From the NCBI GenBank assembly GCA_964019135.1, contig OZ025255.1, forward strand, positions 7,316,001 through 7,380,000: a stretch of DNA of 64,000 nt, written 5' to 3'. Made by a program: the position numbers and the translations under genes. The stretch is from Arenicola marina. Taxonomy: Eukaryota; Annelida; Polychaeta; Arenicolidae. The notes under the pieces were generated by a model. That model was not told the DNA's origin. It saw only the letters and a program-made list of their open reading frames with translations, and did no database searches. Positions 33,550 to 43,100 of this stretch are shown here, in pieces (positions within the stretch are counted from its first letter, which is position 1; every line of letters begins with the position of its first letter).

Positions 33550-34750
33550 CAATAAATTAAGTACCCCACCCCCACTCGCAGGGCCCAGCGGCAAACAGTG
33601 TACAAACAGGCGGGGTGGCACCATTTTCATTGTTCATTAGGGACGTTTAAGAAAATGGGGCGGGTGAGGACTCCTGCCCCTGTGTCAGCCCCTGCTCTCA
33701 CTAATTTGTGGGTATTCGCGACATCAGGGGTATTCCCCTCCCTCGGAAATGGATGTGGAATTAACGGTTAAGGCGAGCATTCACCTTTGGAAAATGCCGG
33801 AAAAGTAGCAATTGATCCCGCTCCGACTGTCAGCTAGCCTACCTTTATTTCCGAGGGAGGCCGGGGGGGATATTTTTCATCAAAATACACTTTCAGAAAT
33901 AAAATAAAATAATCCTGAAAAAAATGAACTCACAAAACCCACATTTCATATGTAAACCAACATTAGAAGAGAACGTCTGGGAATTTAGGTTAAATTTGGG
34001 CGGGTACCCCATCAACCCCCTCCATACTATTCATCACGCCGGCGGACCCCGCGGCACGAAGCCAGCGATGAATCTCTTTCAGTTACGGCCAGCACACAAT
34101 TTGTACGTTAGTGCGCACCGCTTCTCGGCAGGAGGTGCAACTGCAAACATGGTGGAGCTTGATTCGTTTTCGGTTGTTACTGCCACTGGTGCAAAGTTGT
34201 TGTTTCTCGCGCTCCAGGATGCCAACAATTCTACCGCGCAAAATTAAACGCTAATACCTTTTTCTGCAAGTTATATTGGTAAGAGAGCGCTGTACAATGT
34301 GTAGATTCACTTAAAGCGGGTGTCCAACCTAATTAAATCGCGATCTGCACCGAAAGTTTACATCTTAAAATTAAATTGGCGAGTGTTAACGCTTCGTTTC
34401 GGCCGATTGGTAAGGAGAAAAAAATTAAGGCAACCCGCCCCCATCAATGTCAAGCAGAGCGCCATTTTGCCGGGAGCAGTGACGCATATTGTGACTATTC
34501 ATATAGCACCGCCTTACGTTATAACTCGCGGAGAGAGAGATCAGGGCCGCGATTTACAGATGAACAGCGGCAGTTCCAAGCCTCGCAGTAGTGCAAGATC
34601 TTAGTGTTTCATTGCAAAATACCGTCCAAACAAATTGATATACGTCTTGCGACGATTGACTCTGCAACAATGCCATGATTGGAGTTAGAATCGCATCTAT
34701 TTATATTAGCGATTATCACGCGCTCCTGTTTTGCTCACACAATAGGCGCA

Positions 34751-34797
34751 ATTTCCGGTTTGAATAAATTAGAATATCGCCTCCTGATTGGTCAATC
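34751..34797. promoter_or_regulatory. Promoter-like cluster: ETS, CHR-like and CCAAT motifs, copy B
   Basis: Same motifs and spacing as 15064-15110. Confidence 0.3.
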
Positions 34798-34996
34798 GCG
34801 GACACGCCTCCAAAAAGGGCTGCCGCCTGGGTAGGCGGCGAAATTGTGCCTGGCGGTCACTTCTAGATTTTATTGTGAGCTACAGATAGAACGAAAAATT
34901 CTATAATTTGGAGGATAGACAATTGGGTATTATATGAATCGGTAAAGCAGCGTTAGAGGCCAGGCTGGCGGTTCCCTTTAAGGAGGTTCCCGGCAT

Positions 34997-35017
34997 CACT
35001 GTGGCGCCATCTGGTGG
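34997..35017 (-). promoter_or_regulatory. CTCF-type core site, copy B
   Basis: Identical to 15310-15330. Confidence 0.45.
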
Positions 35018-36650
35018 ACTATGCCGCTGCGATCTGGCGATAAGCTGGTACCGCCGCTCATACTCATACTTGTAAGTGAGCGAGCGAGCGAAGTTGGGCC
35101 GCGGAACCAGGCTAATCTGCCGAATGCTCTATTGTCCGCAGGGCGTCATCGTTTATTTCTTGTTTATGTAACAAAGTCGCAAAACTGATGCGCTGTAAAG
35201 GAAATTGCTAGCCAAACGCAAGTCCAAGCAAACTAAAGCACTTATTGGGATGTATAAATATATCTTTGAACGAACTGACAATAGAAAGAAGCCGGCAAAT
35301 TACATAGCGTTGACCACAGAGGCACAGTAAATCAGTGGGAGAGGCGGGGGGGGGGGGGGGGGGGAGTGGAGGGGGCGCAGGGATCCCCCACATCATCGTA
35401 GGCCTATATGCTTACAAGTTTGGTTGCTTAAATGTTTTCATGTAAATTTGATAACACGAAGTATCTTATTCAATCTTGTGAGTACTTTTCGTGTCTCTAG
35501 TTCAGCGTGTTTCCCATTCCGACCCTCAGAATTACTGGCACAATTTCCATGTTCAGAGTAATTTTACGAAAAAAACAAGGTAGAAGACCCATATATTTTG
35601 TTACAGACACATTTTTATTAACTTTGTCTAAGCCGTTTGTTTTCTGTTCAATATTTCGTGTCGAAATTCCAAAATTCTCCATTGACAGCCATTATAAAAT
35701 TAGATGTGACCTCCTACCTCTTCAAAGTCATTTTGACAGAAAAGTAGGCAGAAGACTGAAGAAGAATATCTTTTTTATGTTATTTTATCGTTTTGGATAC
35801 ACATTACAATACACATTGTTTTCGAAACTTTGTTTCCGAAACTTTGTTTCCGAAACGTTGTGCCCGAAAGCGACCAGTACACATCTAAATGTTTTTGCGA
35901 CACGAAGGTCCCGAAACTTCTCTTTGATTTGTCCTACCTTTCGCCCTCTCTGTCGAGGTAAGTCCACTTACTGGATTTCTGCGACACAAAGTACCAGCAT
36001 TTTTATTTAGGTCACTTCTTTGGCCAATGGACATTCGCATCAAATGGCTGACAATCCAGCCGCTGCCTGCGGAGCTGCTGTTGTTTTATGGCAAGCCAAA
36101 GTGGAATTTAATAGAGTATTTGCACATTGGGCTATAAAGTCTCGTTCGATTAGACTTCCGGTTTACTCATTTTGGGGACAAACAAACGAAGCATGTGTTC
36201 GGAACGAGTTTAGAATCTCTGCGCACACTGGTATTCTGACTATCTGTGACGTAGGCGTCACGTGTATGTTACGCAAAGAAAGAGACTGGGAACCAGACTA
36301 CCTGCGCAAAAGCCAGGCGCCGAGGGATTCTGAGCGATATGTGGGGGAACAAATTTCACTAACTCAATAAGTCAGCAGTCTTCATTATTCTTATTTTATT
36401 TTGGAGATTTTAAAGGGTCAAATGTCTTGACCTGATCATATCAACAGAACACATTGTCTTTCAGGCAGCGGCTTGTCAGGAGCACGTGAAACCAATGGCG
36501 ACGCTAGTTGCTCTTTCGCGTCTTGCTCCGAAAGCGGTTCGAGAACTTGGGCGTGGCCGGTATGGTGAGCGGCTTGTCGCTCGGATGCCCTACGCCTTGT
36601 GCACGGGCGCAGGTGTGCAGGTCTGCAAACAAGTGACACGTGTATACAAT
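35018..36650. other. Unassigned stretch, copy B
   Basis: Equivalent of 15331-16962, including a poly-G tract at about 35346-35364. One substitution is visible at 35417 (A, where copies A and C have C). No gene called. Confidence 0.4.
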
Positions 36651-36695
36651 ATCGTCACTGACGTTATACAGGCAGCAACATCGTCACTAACGTTA
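36651..36695. repeat. 29-bp minisatellite, left part, copy B
   Basis: Left remnant of the array at 16963-17212. It is interrupted after GTTA (36692-36695), the target duplication of the LINE. Confidence 0.92.
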
Positions 36696-37010
36696 ATAAT
36701 AATAATAATAATCAGTTTATTGCCAAAAGAAAACACAAATTACATTCATTGAGTACATCTTTACAATACATTTATAGTGGCAAGAGCAGAAGCCAAAGGC
36801 TTATTCGCTCGTATATGGTGAACGTGGTTAGAGTTGAAATTGATTTGCCAGCAAGCTAACAAAGAAAGAAAGCGAGAAGAGAACAGTCAAAAGTAAATAA
36901 TTAAATAAATAAACATAAAAGTAAAGGAGCCATTGAATGTTGATTAAGGTCTAGCACAGCTAGCCACAGTAAAAAAAAATAAAAAAAAAAAAAAATGTAA
37001 AGGCAACAGA

Positions 37011-40000
37011 CTATTCAACAGTGACCGTGTTTAATATAATGCGTTTAACTTCTTTCTTAAACATGTATTTTGACGTGCAAAAATTTACCTTTCTAAGCCA
37101 TTTATTAAATATCCTGGGACCCGTGGTTCTTATTCCCTTTTCAGATAAAGTAGTCTTTGGTTTATGTACCCGCAGATGAGTAGACGCCCTTGTATTATAA
37201 CTGTGTACTTGCGACGTTGGAGTAAATATATCAGCGATAGTCCTGGGAATTGTACCTTGGTAGTAATTATACATAGTTATAACTATTTTATATTCATTTA
37301 GATAAACAATTGGTATCAAATTATACTTTAAGAAGAGTGGTTTTGTGTGTGAAAGCCTTGGTACTCCCGATATTATTCTAATGGCTCTTTTCTGCAACGT
37401 AATGAGAGGTTTTAAATATTTATGACATGTACCGCCCCAAACTTCGTTGGCATAGTCAAGGTAAGGGTAAATAAAGCTGGAGTACAAGGTGCGTAGGGTG
37501 TCGCTGTTTAACAGCTTTCTTGCTTTCACCAAAATACCTATTCCCCGAGCAACCTTTCCCTTAATATATTGGATATGTTCATTCCATGTTAAATTAGCAT
37601 CTAGTTGAACTCCTAAGAATTTCAGACTTGATACTTGCATAATTGTCTCTCCTGCAAGCCTAACCTCCGGACAATGATGAAGTTTCTTTTTGGCAGACCT
37701 AAATACCATATACTTTGTCTTTTTAATGTTTAAGGTTAATTTATTTAACCGCAGCCAGTACCTTACTTTATCCCTCTCGTTATTGAGTGTCAGGATCATT
37801 TGATCGATATTTTTACCCGATATGAAAAAATTGGCATCATCAGCAAATAATATACCAAATAATAAGGAGCTGACATTTGTGAGATCATTAATGTAGATCA
37901 AAAAGAGAAGCGGCCCTAATACAGAACCTTGTGGAACCCCGTCTGCAATTTTAGAGGTAGACGAGTTAATGTTATTATATTCGACATATTGTTTACGTTC
38001 GTAAAGATAGCTTCTGAACCAGTTTAATGATATACCTCTGACTCCAAACTTTTCCAATTTTAAAAGCAGGATGTCATGATTAACAGTATCAAAAGCTTTT
38101 GACAAGTCCAGAAATAATCCTATGGTGTAGTCTCCTTCGTCGATAGCAGTAGAAATTTTATCTACAAGGAGCATAAGGGCCAGCGAAGTGGAATGATTTG
38201 ACCTGAATCCAAATTGGTGTTCATACAGCAAGTTGTATTTATTAATAAAGTTGATAAGCCTTTTATACATTAATTTTTCAAATATCTTTGAAAACGTTGA
38301 GAGGACTGATACTGGACGATAATTGCTAAATAGTTTATCGTCACCATTTTTAAAAACAGGAATTACCTTTGCGATTTTTAGCTCATCTGGAAAAACTCCC
38401 TGGCTGAAGGAGAGATTTATTATGTGTGTCAGCGGGCTCTTAAGCGTATGCAAGGCCGATTTTATTACTTTAGCCGAGATTGACTCCCAGCCCGGGGAGC
38501 TATCTTTTAGGGAACCGATAATTGCACAAATTTCAGTTTCAGTCACGGGATCAAGGAAGAATGTTTTAATATTATTTGTCGTTACGAATTTTAGGGGGGA
38601 TTCATTCTGCGTGGGGATGGCCTTAGACAGCGTTGAACCTATATTTACAAAAAAATGGTTGAAACCGTTGGCAATCTGAGAGCCATCTGAAGTTAACTTG
38701 TCGTTATAGACAAATTGCGTCTGGTTTCGGATAGATTTATTTTTATTGATGACCTCCTTGATTGTTTGCCATGTTTTCGTTAGATTGCCTTGGTTATTTT
38801 GTATTAATTGTTGATAGTGTAGTTTCTCGGCCTGTCTAAGCACTAAAAGAAGCTTATTTTTATAGTTTTTATATTGTCGTGTATGCTCATCATTGGGTTG
38901 AGTTTTAGTTTTATGATATAACTTATTCTTTATGGCAATTGATGTTTTCAGACCAGATGTGAGCCAGGGTTTTCTATTTTTATACCCGGAGCGGGTCTTT
39001 AAAGCTGGGAAGGAGGACTCGTAAATGTTACACACGACATTATGTAGCCTTGTGTACGCCTGTTGCGTATCAGTACACTCTGCTATTCCTGCCCAATCAT
39101 AATCTGTCATTTTTTCATTAAATAAAGAAATGTTTCGTTGACTGAGGTTGCGCCTCCGTAAAACACTATTCGTGTCAGGTATTTTGATTGTTCTACTTAT
39201 GTAAAAGATGGGAAAATGGTCAGTAATATCAGTGTACATAATACCTTGTATCGGTTTGTTGCAGATGTTATTAGTAATAATGTTATCAATTAGGGTTGCA
39301 GTTGTATTTGTAACCCTAGTCGGCTTGTTTATCACTGGGAAAAGGGAATGACTAAATACAGTATTAACAAATTCAGCCGTTGGTCTATGGGTTTCGTTAT
39401 TCAGCAGATTTATTTTATAATCTCCCGCTAAATAATAGATTTTCTTTTCTCCATCAAGCTTATTTAACAAGTCAGAGAACATGTCATTGAAAACCTGTAT
39501 ACTCTTATTAGGAGGGCGGTAGATGGCCCCAATGAGAATATTTGGTTCCTTGGAATTGCACCCAGTATCAAGCTCCACAAACAACGCTTCTATGTGTTCA
39601 TTGAATACATCTAGATCACCTCTCAGTGTACAGTTAATATTATCACGGATGTATAGCGACACCCCCCCACCTCGCTTCTCCGCCCTATAATTGCTGATTA
39701 GGCGATAACCATCCATACCATACAGGTCGTGATTACTCTCTGTAAACCATGTTTCTGTCAAAGCATATACCGGAAAATTATACGATAATGTTTCGAGATA
39801 ACACTTAAAATGTGCAAAATTCTTTTGTGCGCTTCTGATGTTCATGTGCATCACGGAAAATGCCGTGTCATTAATATCACCATCTGCTATTAACTTATTA
39901 AATCCGTCTTCTAGATAATAGTCACAGTTTGCATATGGTTGCATAATTTCGTGATAAAAGTTCATATCCGGATCAATATCATCCAACGGGCAGTCGGTGT

Positions 40001-40313
40001 TGGAATTCAATTCAAAAGGATTAAAAAGCAGTTGTTCCAGTACATCTAATGGTATTGAGCAACTATTCCAACTGCCTTCAGTAATAGCCATCATGAATTC
40101 GTTATCGTTCACAATATCATTAAAAGGAAACATCTCTGACGTACATTTCACACAATACCAGGTCTCATGGGATGTTATGCTGTTTGGGCGACTTTTGGTA
40201 ATGCCACTTAAACAATTAGCGTGAAACGTTTTCTTACAGATGACACATTCAACTTGATACGCATGCTTCAAGATCTTTTTCTTGCATACAGGACACTGTG
40301 GCTTATATAACAT
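37011..40313 (-). CDS. LINE ORF2: PHD-type finger, AP endonuclease, reverse transcriptase
   Basis: 1100 codons, uninterrupted. Residues 7-57 form a C4HC3 PHD-type finger (C7, C10, C23, C26, H31, C34, C54, C57). The endonuclease begins at about 152 with MHMNIRSAQ (N158), LTETWF (E187), GAIYRPPN and ITDHFPIF. Its GDFN motif, however, reads G-D298-Y299-K300, so the usual Asn is Lys. The reverse transcriptase has NYRPVSVLS, HQFGFR, FLDLSKAFDTV, GVPQGSVLGPLLF and FADD (823-826), then the thumb and a C-terminal region ending RIILNTVTVE. The protein would nick DNA and copy element RNA onto the target. There is no RNase H. The start ATG at 40313 lies directly before the finger. Confidence 0.93.
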   Translation of the reverse strand: MLYKPQCPVCKKKILKHAYQVECVICKKTFHANCLSGITKSRPNSITSHETWYCVKCTSEMFPFNDIVNDNEFMMAITEGSWNSCSIPLDVLEQLLFNPFELNSNTDCPLDDIDPDMNFYHEIMQPYANCDYYLEDGFNKLIADGDINDTAFSVMHMNIRSAQKNFAHFKCYLETLSYNFPVYALTETWFTESNHDLYGMDGYRLISNYRAEKRGGGVSLYIRDNINCTLRGDLDVFNEHIEALFVELDTGCNSKEPNILIGAIYRPPNKSIQVFNDMFSDLLNKLDGEKKIYYLAGDYKINLLNNETHRPTAEFVNTVFSHSLFPVINKPTRVTNTTATLIDNIITNNICNKPIQGIMYTDITDHFPIFYISRTIKIPDTNSVLRRRNLSQRNISLFNEKMTDYDWAGIAECTDTQQAYTRLHNVVCNIYESSFPALKTRSGYKNRKPWLTSGLKTSIAIKNKLYHKTKTQPNDEHTRQYKNYKNKLLLVLRQAEKLHYQQLIQNNQGNLTKTWQTIKEVINKNKSIRNQTQFVYNDKLTSDGSQIANGFNHFFVNIGSTLSKAIPTQNESPLKFVTTNNIKTFFLDPVTETEICAIIGSLKDSSPGWESISAKVIKSALHTLKSPLTHIINLSFSQGVFPDELKIAKVIPVFKNGDDKLFSNYRPVSVLSTFSKIFEKLMYKRLINFINKYNLLYEHQFGFRSNHSTSLALMLLVDKISTAIDEGDYTIGLFLDLSKAFDTVNHDILLLKLEKFGVRGISLNWFRSYLYERKQYVEYNNINSSTSKIADGVPQGSVLGPLLFLIYINDLTNVSSLLFGILFADDANFFISGKNIDQMILTLNNERDKVRYWLRLNKLTLNIKKTKYMVFRSAKKKLHHCPEVRLAGETIMQVSSLKFLGVQLDANLTWNEHIQYIKGKVARGIGILVKARKLLNSDTLRTLYSSFIYPYLDYANEVWGGTCHKYLKPLITLQKRAIRIISGVPRLSHTKPLFLKYNLIPIVYLNEYKIVITMYNYYQGTIPRTIADIFTPTSQVHSYNTRASTHLRVHKPKTTLSEKGIRTTGPRIFNKWLRKVNFCTSKYMFKKEVKRIILNTVTVE

Positions 40314-41441
40314 TATCTTCCATAATGACTCTTCCCCTCAAAAGACTCACAACAATAGCCCCAACGTATATTACAGAAACAAAAGCAGAACCAGAAACAA
40401 CGGACTTCACGAACTAACATAAATCAATCAATTACCCGATTGAGCTGAGCTGGTGGTCTATCAGCTCGCTTACAGCAACAACTGTATTGTGTTAACCATA
40501 AGCACACGTGACACTCAATGCCCCTTCCAATCGTAGAGTAGGTCAAACTAAACTCACTAAGAACTGCGGTCCTATGTCTAGTTTGTAAGTGAACAGGTAC
40601 AACTCGATATAACAGGTCATGACGTGTCAATGCCCATTTCCGTCATTGCAGTAAACCTTTTAGTTTGCATAAATAAACAAAGACATGCATCAACTCATTT
40701 ACTCCAGTACTGGCCTGCATACCCAATAAGTTCACTTGGATCTAAGCTGTTTTCTGTTGCAATTTACAAGACCGAGATTAAACTCCGACTCAATAACACC
40801 ATTGGTGACACCATTCACAGTTAGGGGGTCAAGGAGTTGAAGGGCCAAGACAGGGAGACCTGGTAGGTTAGGTGACATCCACCCTCACGTCTTAAAAGAT
40901 TACGTGCGCAGGACATACTGCAGCCGGGGACTTCATGGCCTTGTATCGTCACGTATCATAGTCAGGCTGAGCATTACCGGAGCAGTTAACAGAGGGGGTC
41001 GATACACAACAGAATTGTTAAAGCTAATAGACAGACACAAATTCATGGTCCCAGTGAAGGAGTTGGTTTTCCATCAAAATAACACATAGCTACATTCCAC
41101 ATGCCCAGTGTGAGCAGATTAAAATTAGCTGCACTCGCTACGCCACCCCTCATGATTGCAACGACTAATTTGGGAAGGCCCTGTCACTATGAGCAGTTAC
41201 TGAACGCTGCTGTTAACAGGCACTGCGGCCTAATAGACAATCATACGTTTAGATATAACATATCCATATTATACACATCTTCTCGGCGTTTATATCACAT
41301 ACAGCAAGACAATTTAATAATAAAAAACGATTCGTTTACCTTATAATATGTCGTATAGGATACCAGTTAATCAGTGGGAAATAATCATTGATTTTACCTT
41401 ATTGATCTAATATACTGTGGTATTATACTGTGGGGCGGACC
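40314..41441 (-). other. Long spacer between LINE ORF1 and ORF2
   Basis: 1128 bp without a coding region I can support on either strand. It belongs to the insertion, because no part of it occurs in copies A or C. It could hold an internal promoter or ribosome-entry function, a nested insertion, or a decayed segment; the sequence does not decide. Confidence 0.5.
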
Positions 41442-42758
41442 TTATTCTGATGACAGGCGGTAGACCTCGACCGCGTTATCCACAGCATTCTCGATCAGCT
41501 GATATTTTAGTGAGCCAAGATGTCTGTCTGCCGTGAACCGGGTAACAAAGACCGCGATGTTGTGGAGATTTTTTCTCTGGAGTAGGTATTTGATGTACCT
41601 GCCTGCCCCATGGTCCCCATCGTCCTGGTAACCATCGCAATGGTTCACGTCCTTCTGTGGCTTCAGGCGGTACGCCGCTACATTGTGGGCCGCTCCCGCC
41701 TTATCTGGATTTGTCATGAGCTTGCGGTAGGCGGTCTGCACATCGTTCAAGGTGTTTACCTGGGCAATTGTGGCTGTTGCACTGGATCCCTTCATATACG
41801 TGATATCTCCGTGAATAAGTCTGGGCGGGGCCTTCTCAAGGCTTTCACGCTCTCCTGGCTGAATGGTGAGTATTTCATTTACTTTGACGGCTGGTAGGGG
41901 ATCGATCTGTTTTTCATTGTTCACGTACAGTCCATCATTAGTGACCCGCGTTGTGATGGCAACATCCGGGCCCACTCGCTGTCTGATGGCGTGAGCACGT
42001 TCTCCATATCCCTTTCGCCTTTCAAGTAACTCTTGTGGAAAGTGGGGGGTGATTTTAATGCAGTCCCTGCCTTTCGGGAGTTTCTTGTGGCCAAATTCAA
42101 GCACAGACATTACGTCACTGTAGTTAAGCAGTCTCACAATAATCGGTCTTGGTTTTGCTGCACCTGATATTCTTCTCGAGCCAAGTCGATGACAGCTCTG
42201 GATAAGGGGGGGAGGGCCATGGTATGCGTGGCTAGTCAGAATGTCCAGGAATTTACGGCCACAATTTTCGGGGTGGTGAGGGGGACCTGTGGTATCCTCT
42301 GGTAACTGGTGTATTAACAGGTTATTCCTCATGGAGTACTCACGTAAGTTCATGCACTCTGCTTTGACATCACGCAGCATGGCGTCATGCTTAGCAACGA
42401 TGCTTTTTATGAATGAAAGTTCCCTTTTTAAGTCCGAGTTTTCCTTGAGCAGTATTCCAACGTATCCATAATTTTCATCCGCATTTTGTTCCATGTAGGT
42501 TAGTCTCTCCGTGACCCCCTCATTGCCATGCATGTCGCATGTTAGCACGTCCTGCTGGGCCGACAGTATATCCACCTTGGCGTGGAGAGACTCACAACAG
42601 CCTCCATCCACGTCAACACCGGTCTCAGTTGGTGGTGGCGGCAACCGCAATTTCTCCCCATCATCGCTCATGTTGATCCGAGAGAGGCTTCGACAAAGTG
42701 TAAAAGTCTTTTTTTGTGGTTTGTCGTTACTGCTGGTTCGATTTCTTTTCCTCCCCAT
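41442..42758 (-). CDS. LINE ORF1: L1-ORF1-like RNA-binding protein fused to an IMPACT/UPF0029-like domain
   Basis: 438 codons, uninterrupted. Residues 1-30 are basic. About 55-140 is probably helical or coiled coil (KENSDLKRELSFIKSIVAK). From 144, RNNLLIHQLPED opens an L1-ORF1-type RRM (Transposase_22-like), with PRPIIVRLLNYSDVMSVL and a C-terminal part KITPHFPQELLERRKG (235-250) to about 300. Residues about 318-433 resemble the IMPACT/YigZ (UPF0029) domain: GSSATATIAQV, AHNVAAYRL (357-365), a QDDGDHGAGR box (378-387) like the family's EDDGE..GxGR, then NIAVFVTRFTADRHLG (400-415) where the family has VVVSRWYGGxxLG. The RRM-like part should bind element RNA. What the IMPACT-like part does here is unknown; in host IMPACT this N-terminal-type fold is linked to translation control through GCN1. 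Confidence 0.85.
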   Translation of the reverse strand: MGRKRNRTSSNDKPQKKTFTLCRSLSRINMSDDGEKLRLPPPPTETGVDVDGGCCESLHAKVDILSAQQDVLTCDMHGNEGVTERLTYMEQNADENYGYVGILLKENSDLKRELSFIKSIVAKHDAMLRDVKAECMNLREYSMRNNLLIHQLPEDTTGPPHHPENCGRKFLDILTSHAYHGPPPLIQSCHRLGSRRISGAAKPRPIIVRLLNYSDVMSVLEFGHKKLPKGRDCIKITPHFPQELLERRKGYGERAHAIRQRVGPDVAITTRVTNDGLYVNNEKQIDPLPAVKVNEILTIQPGERESLEKAPPRLIHGDITYMKGSSATATIAQVNTLNDVQTAYRKLMTNPDKAGAAHNVAAYRLKPQKDVNHCDGYQDDGDHGAGRYIKYLLQRKNLHNIAVFVTRFTADRHLGSLKYQLIENAVDNAVEVYRLSSE

Positions 42759-42891
42759 AGGCCGGCTGTGTCTACCTTATTCAGGGCAGAAAATGGTGTT
42801 GCTTGTTGCTGGTTAACGTTTTAAAAAGTTGATTGTTTTGAGACCACCGCTGGCACACGTCTTACTCTGCCGCCATCTCAGTAACAGTACA
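42759..42891 (-). promoter_or_regulatory. 5' UTR of the CR1/L2-like LINE
   Basis: 133 bp from the mapped insertion boundary to the ORF1 ATG. It begins near TACTGTTACTGAGATGGCGG. LINEs of this kind carry an internal promoter here, but no specific motif beyond a YY1-like GATGGCGG is seen. Confidence 0.5.
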
Positions 42892-43100
42892 GTTATACAG
42901 GTAGGAACATCGTCACTAACGTTATATAGGTTGGAACATCGTCACTAACGTTATGCAGGTAGGAACATCGTCACTAACGTTATACAGGCAGCAACAGCGT
43001 CACTAACGTTATATAGGTAGGAACATCGCCACTAACGTTATACAGGTAGGAACATCGTCACTAACGTTATGCAGGTAGGAACATCGTCACTAACGTTATG
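42892..43100. repeat. 29-bp minisatellite, right part, copy B
   Basis: Continuation of the array after the LINE, starting with the second GTTA. Confidence 0.92.

Larger units (their letters stand above)
36696..42891 (-). mobile_element. CR1/L2-like LINE, apparently full length, present only in copy B
   Basis: 6196 bp on the minus strand, flanked by the 4-bp direct repeat GTTA (36692-36695 and 42892-42895). Copies A and C hold the uninterrupted site (GTTATACAGGTAGG at about 17003 and 61072), which fixes both ends. The order on the minus strand is a 5' UTR starting near TACTGTTACTGAGATGGCGG, ORF1 (42758-41442), an 1128-bp spacer, ORF2 (40313-37011), a short 3' UTR with AATAAA and a terminal (ATT)n run. 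Both ORFs are open. PHD finger, AP-type endonuclease and RT with FADD, without RNase H, place it with the CR1/L2 group. Confidence 0.95.

Noticed and set aside
32542-33630. Overlapping proline-rich frames on the minus strand and glycine-rich frames on the plus strand
   Set aside because: Homopolymer G/C tracts whose lengths differ between copies, so frames are not maintained.
36696-42891. Reading the IMPACT-like domain as a separate host gene captured next to the LINE
   Set aside because: It is in one uninterrupted frame with the ORF1 RNA-binding region and lies inside boundaries fixed by the empty sites.
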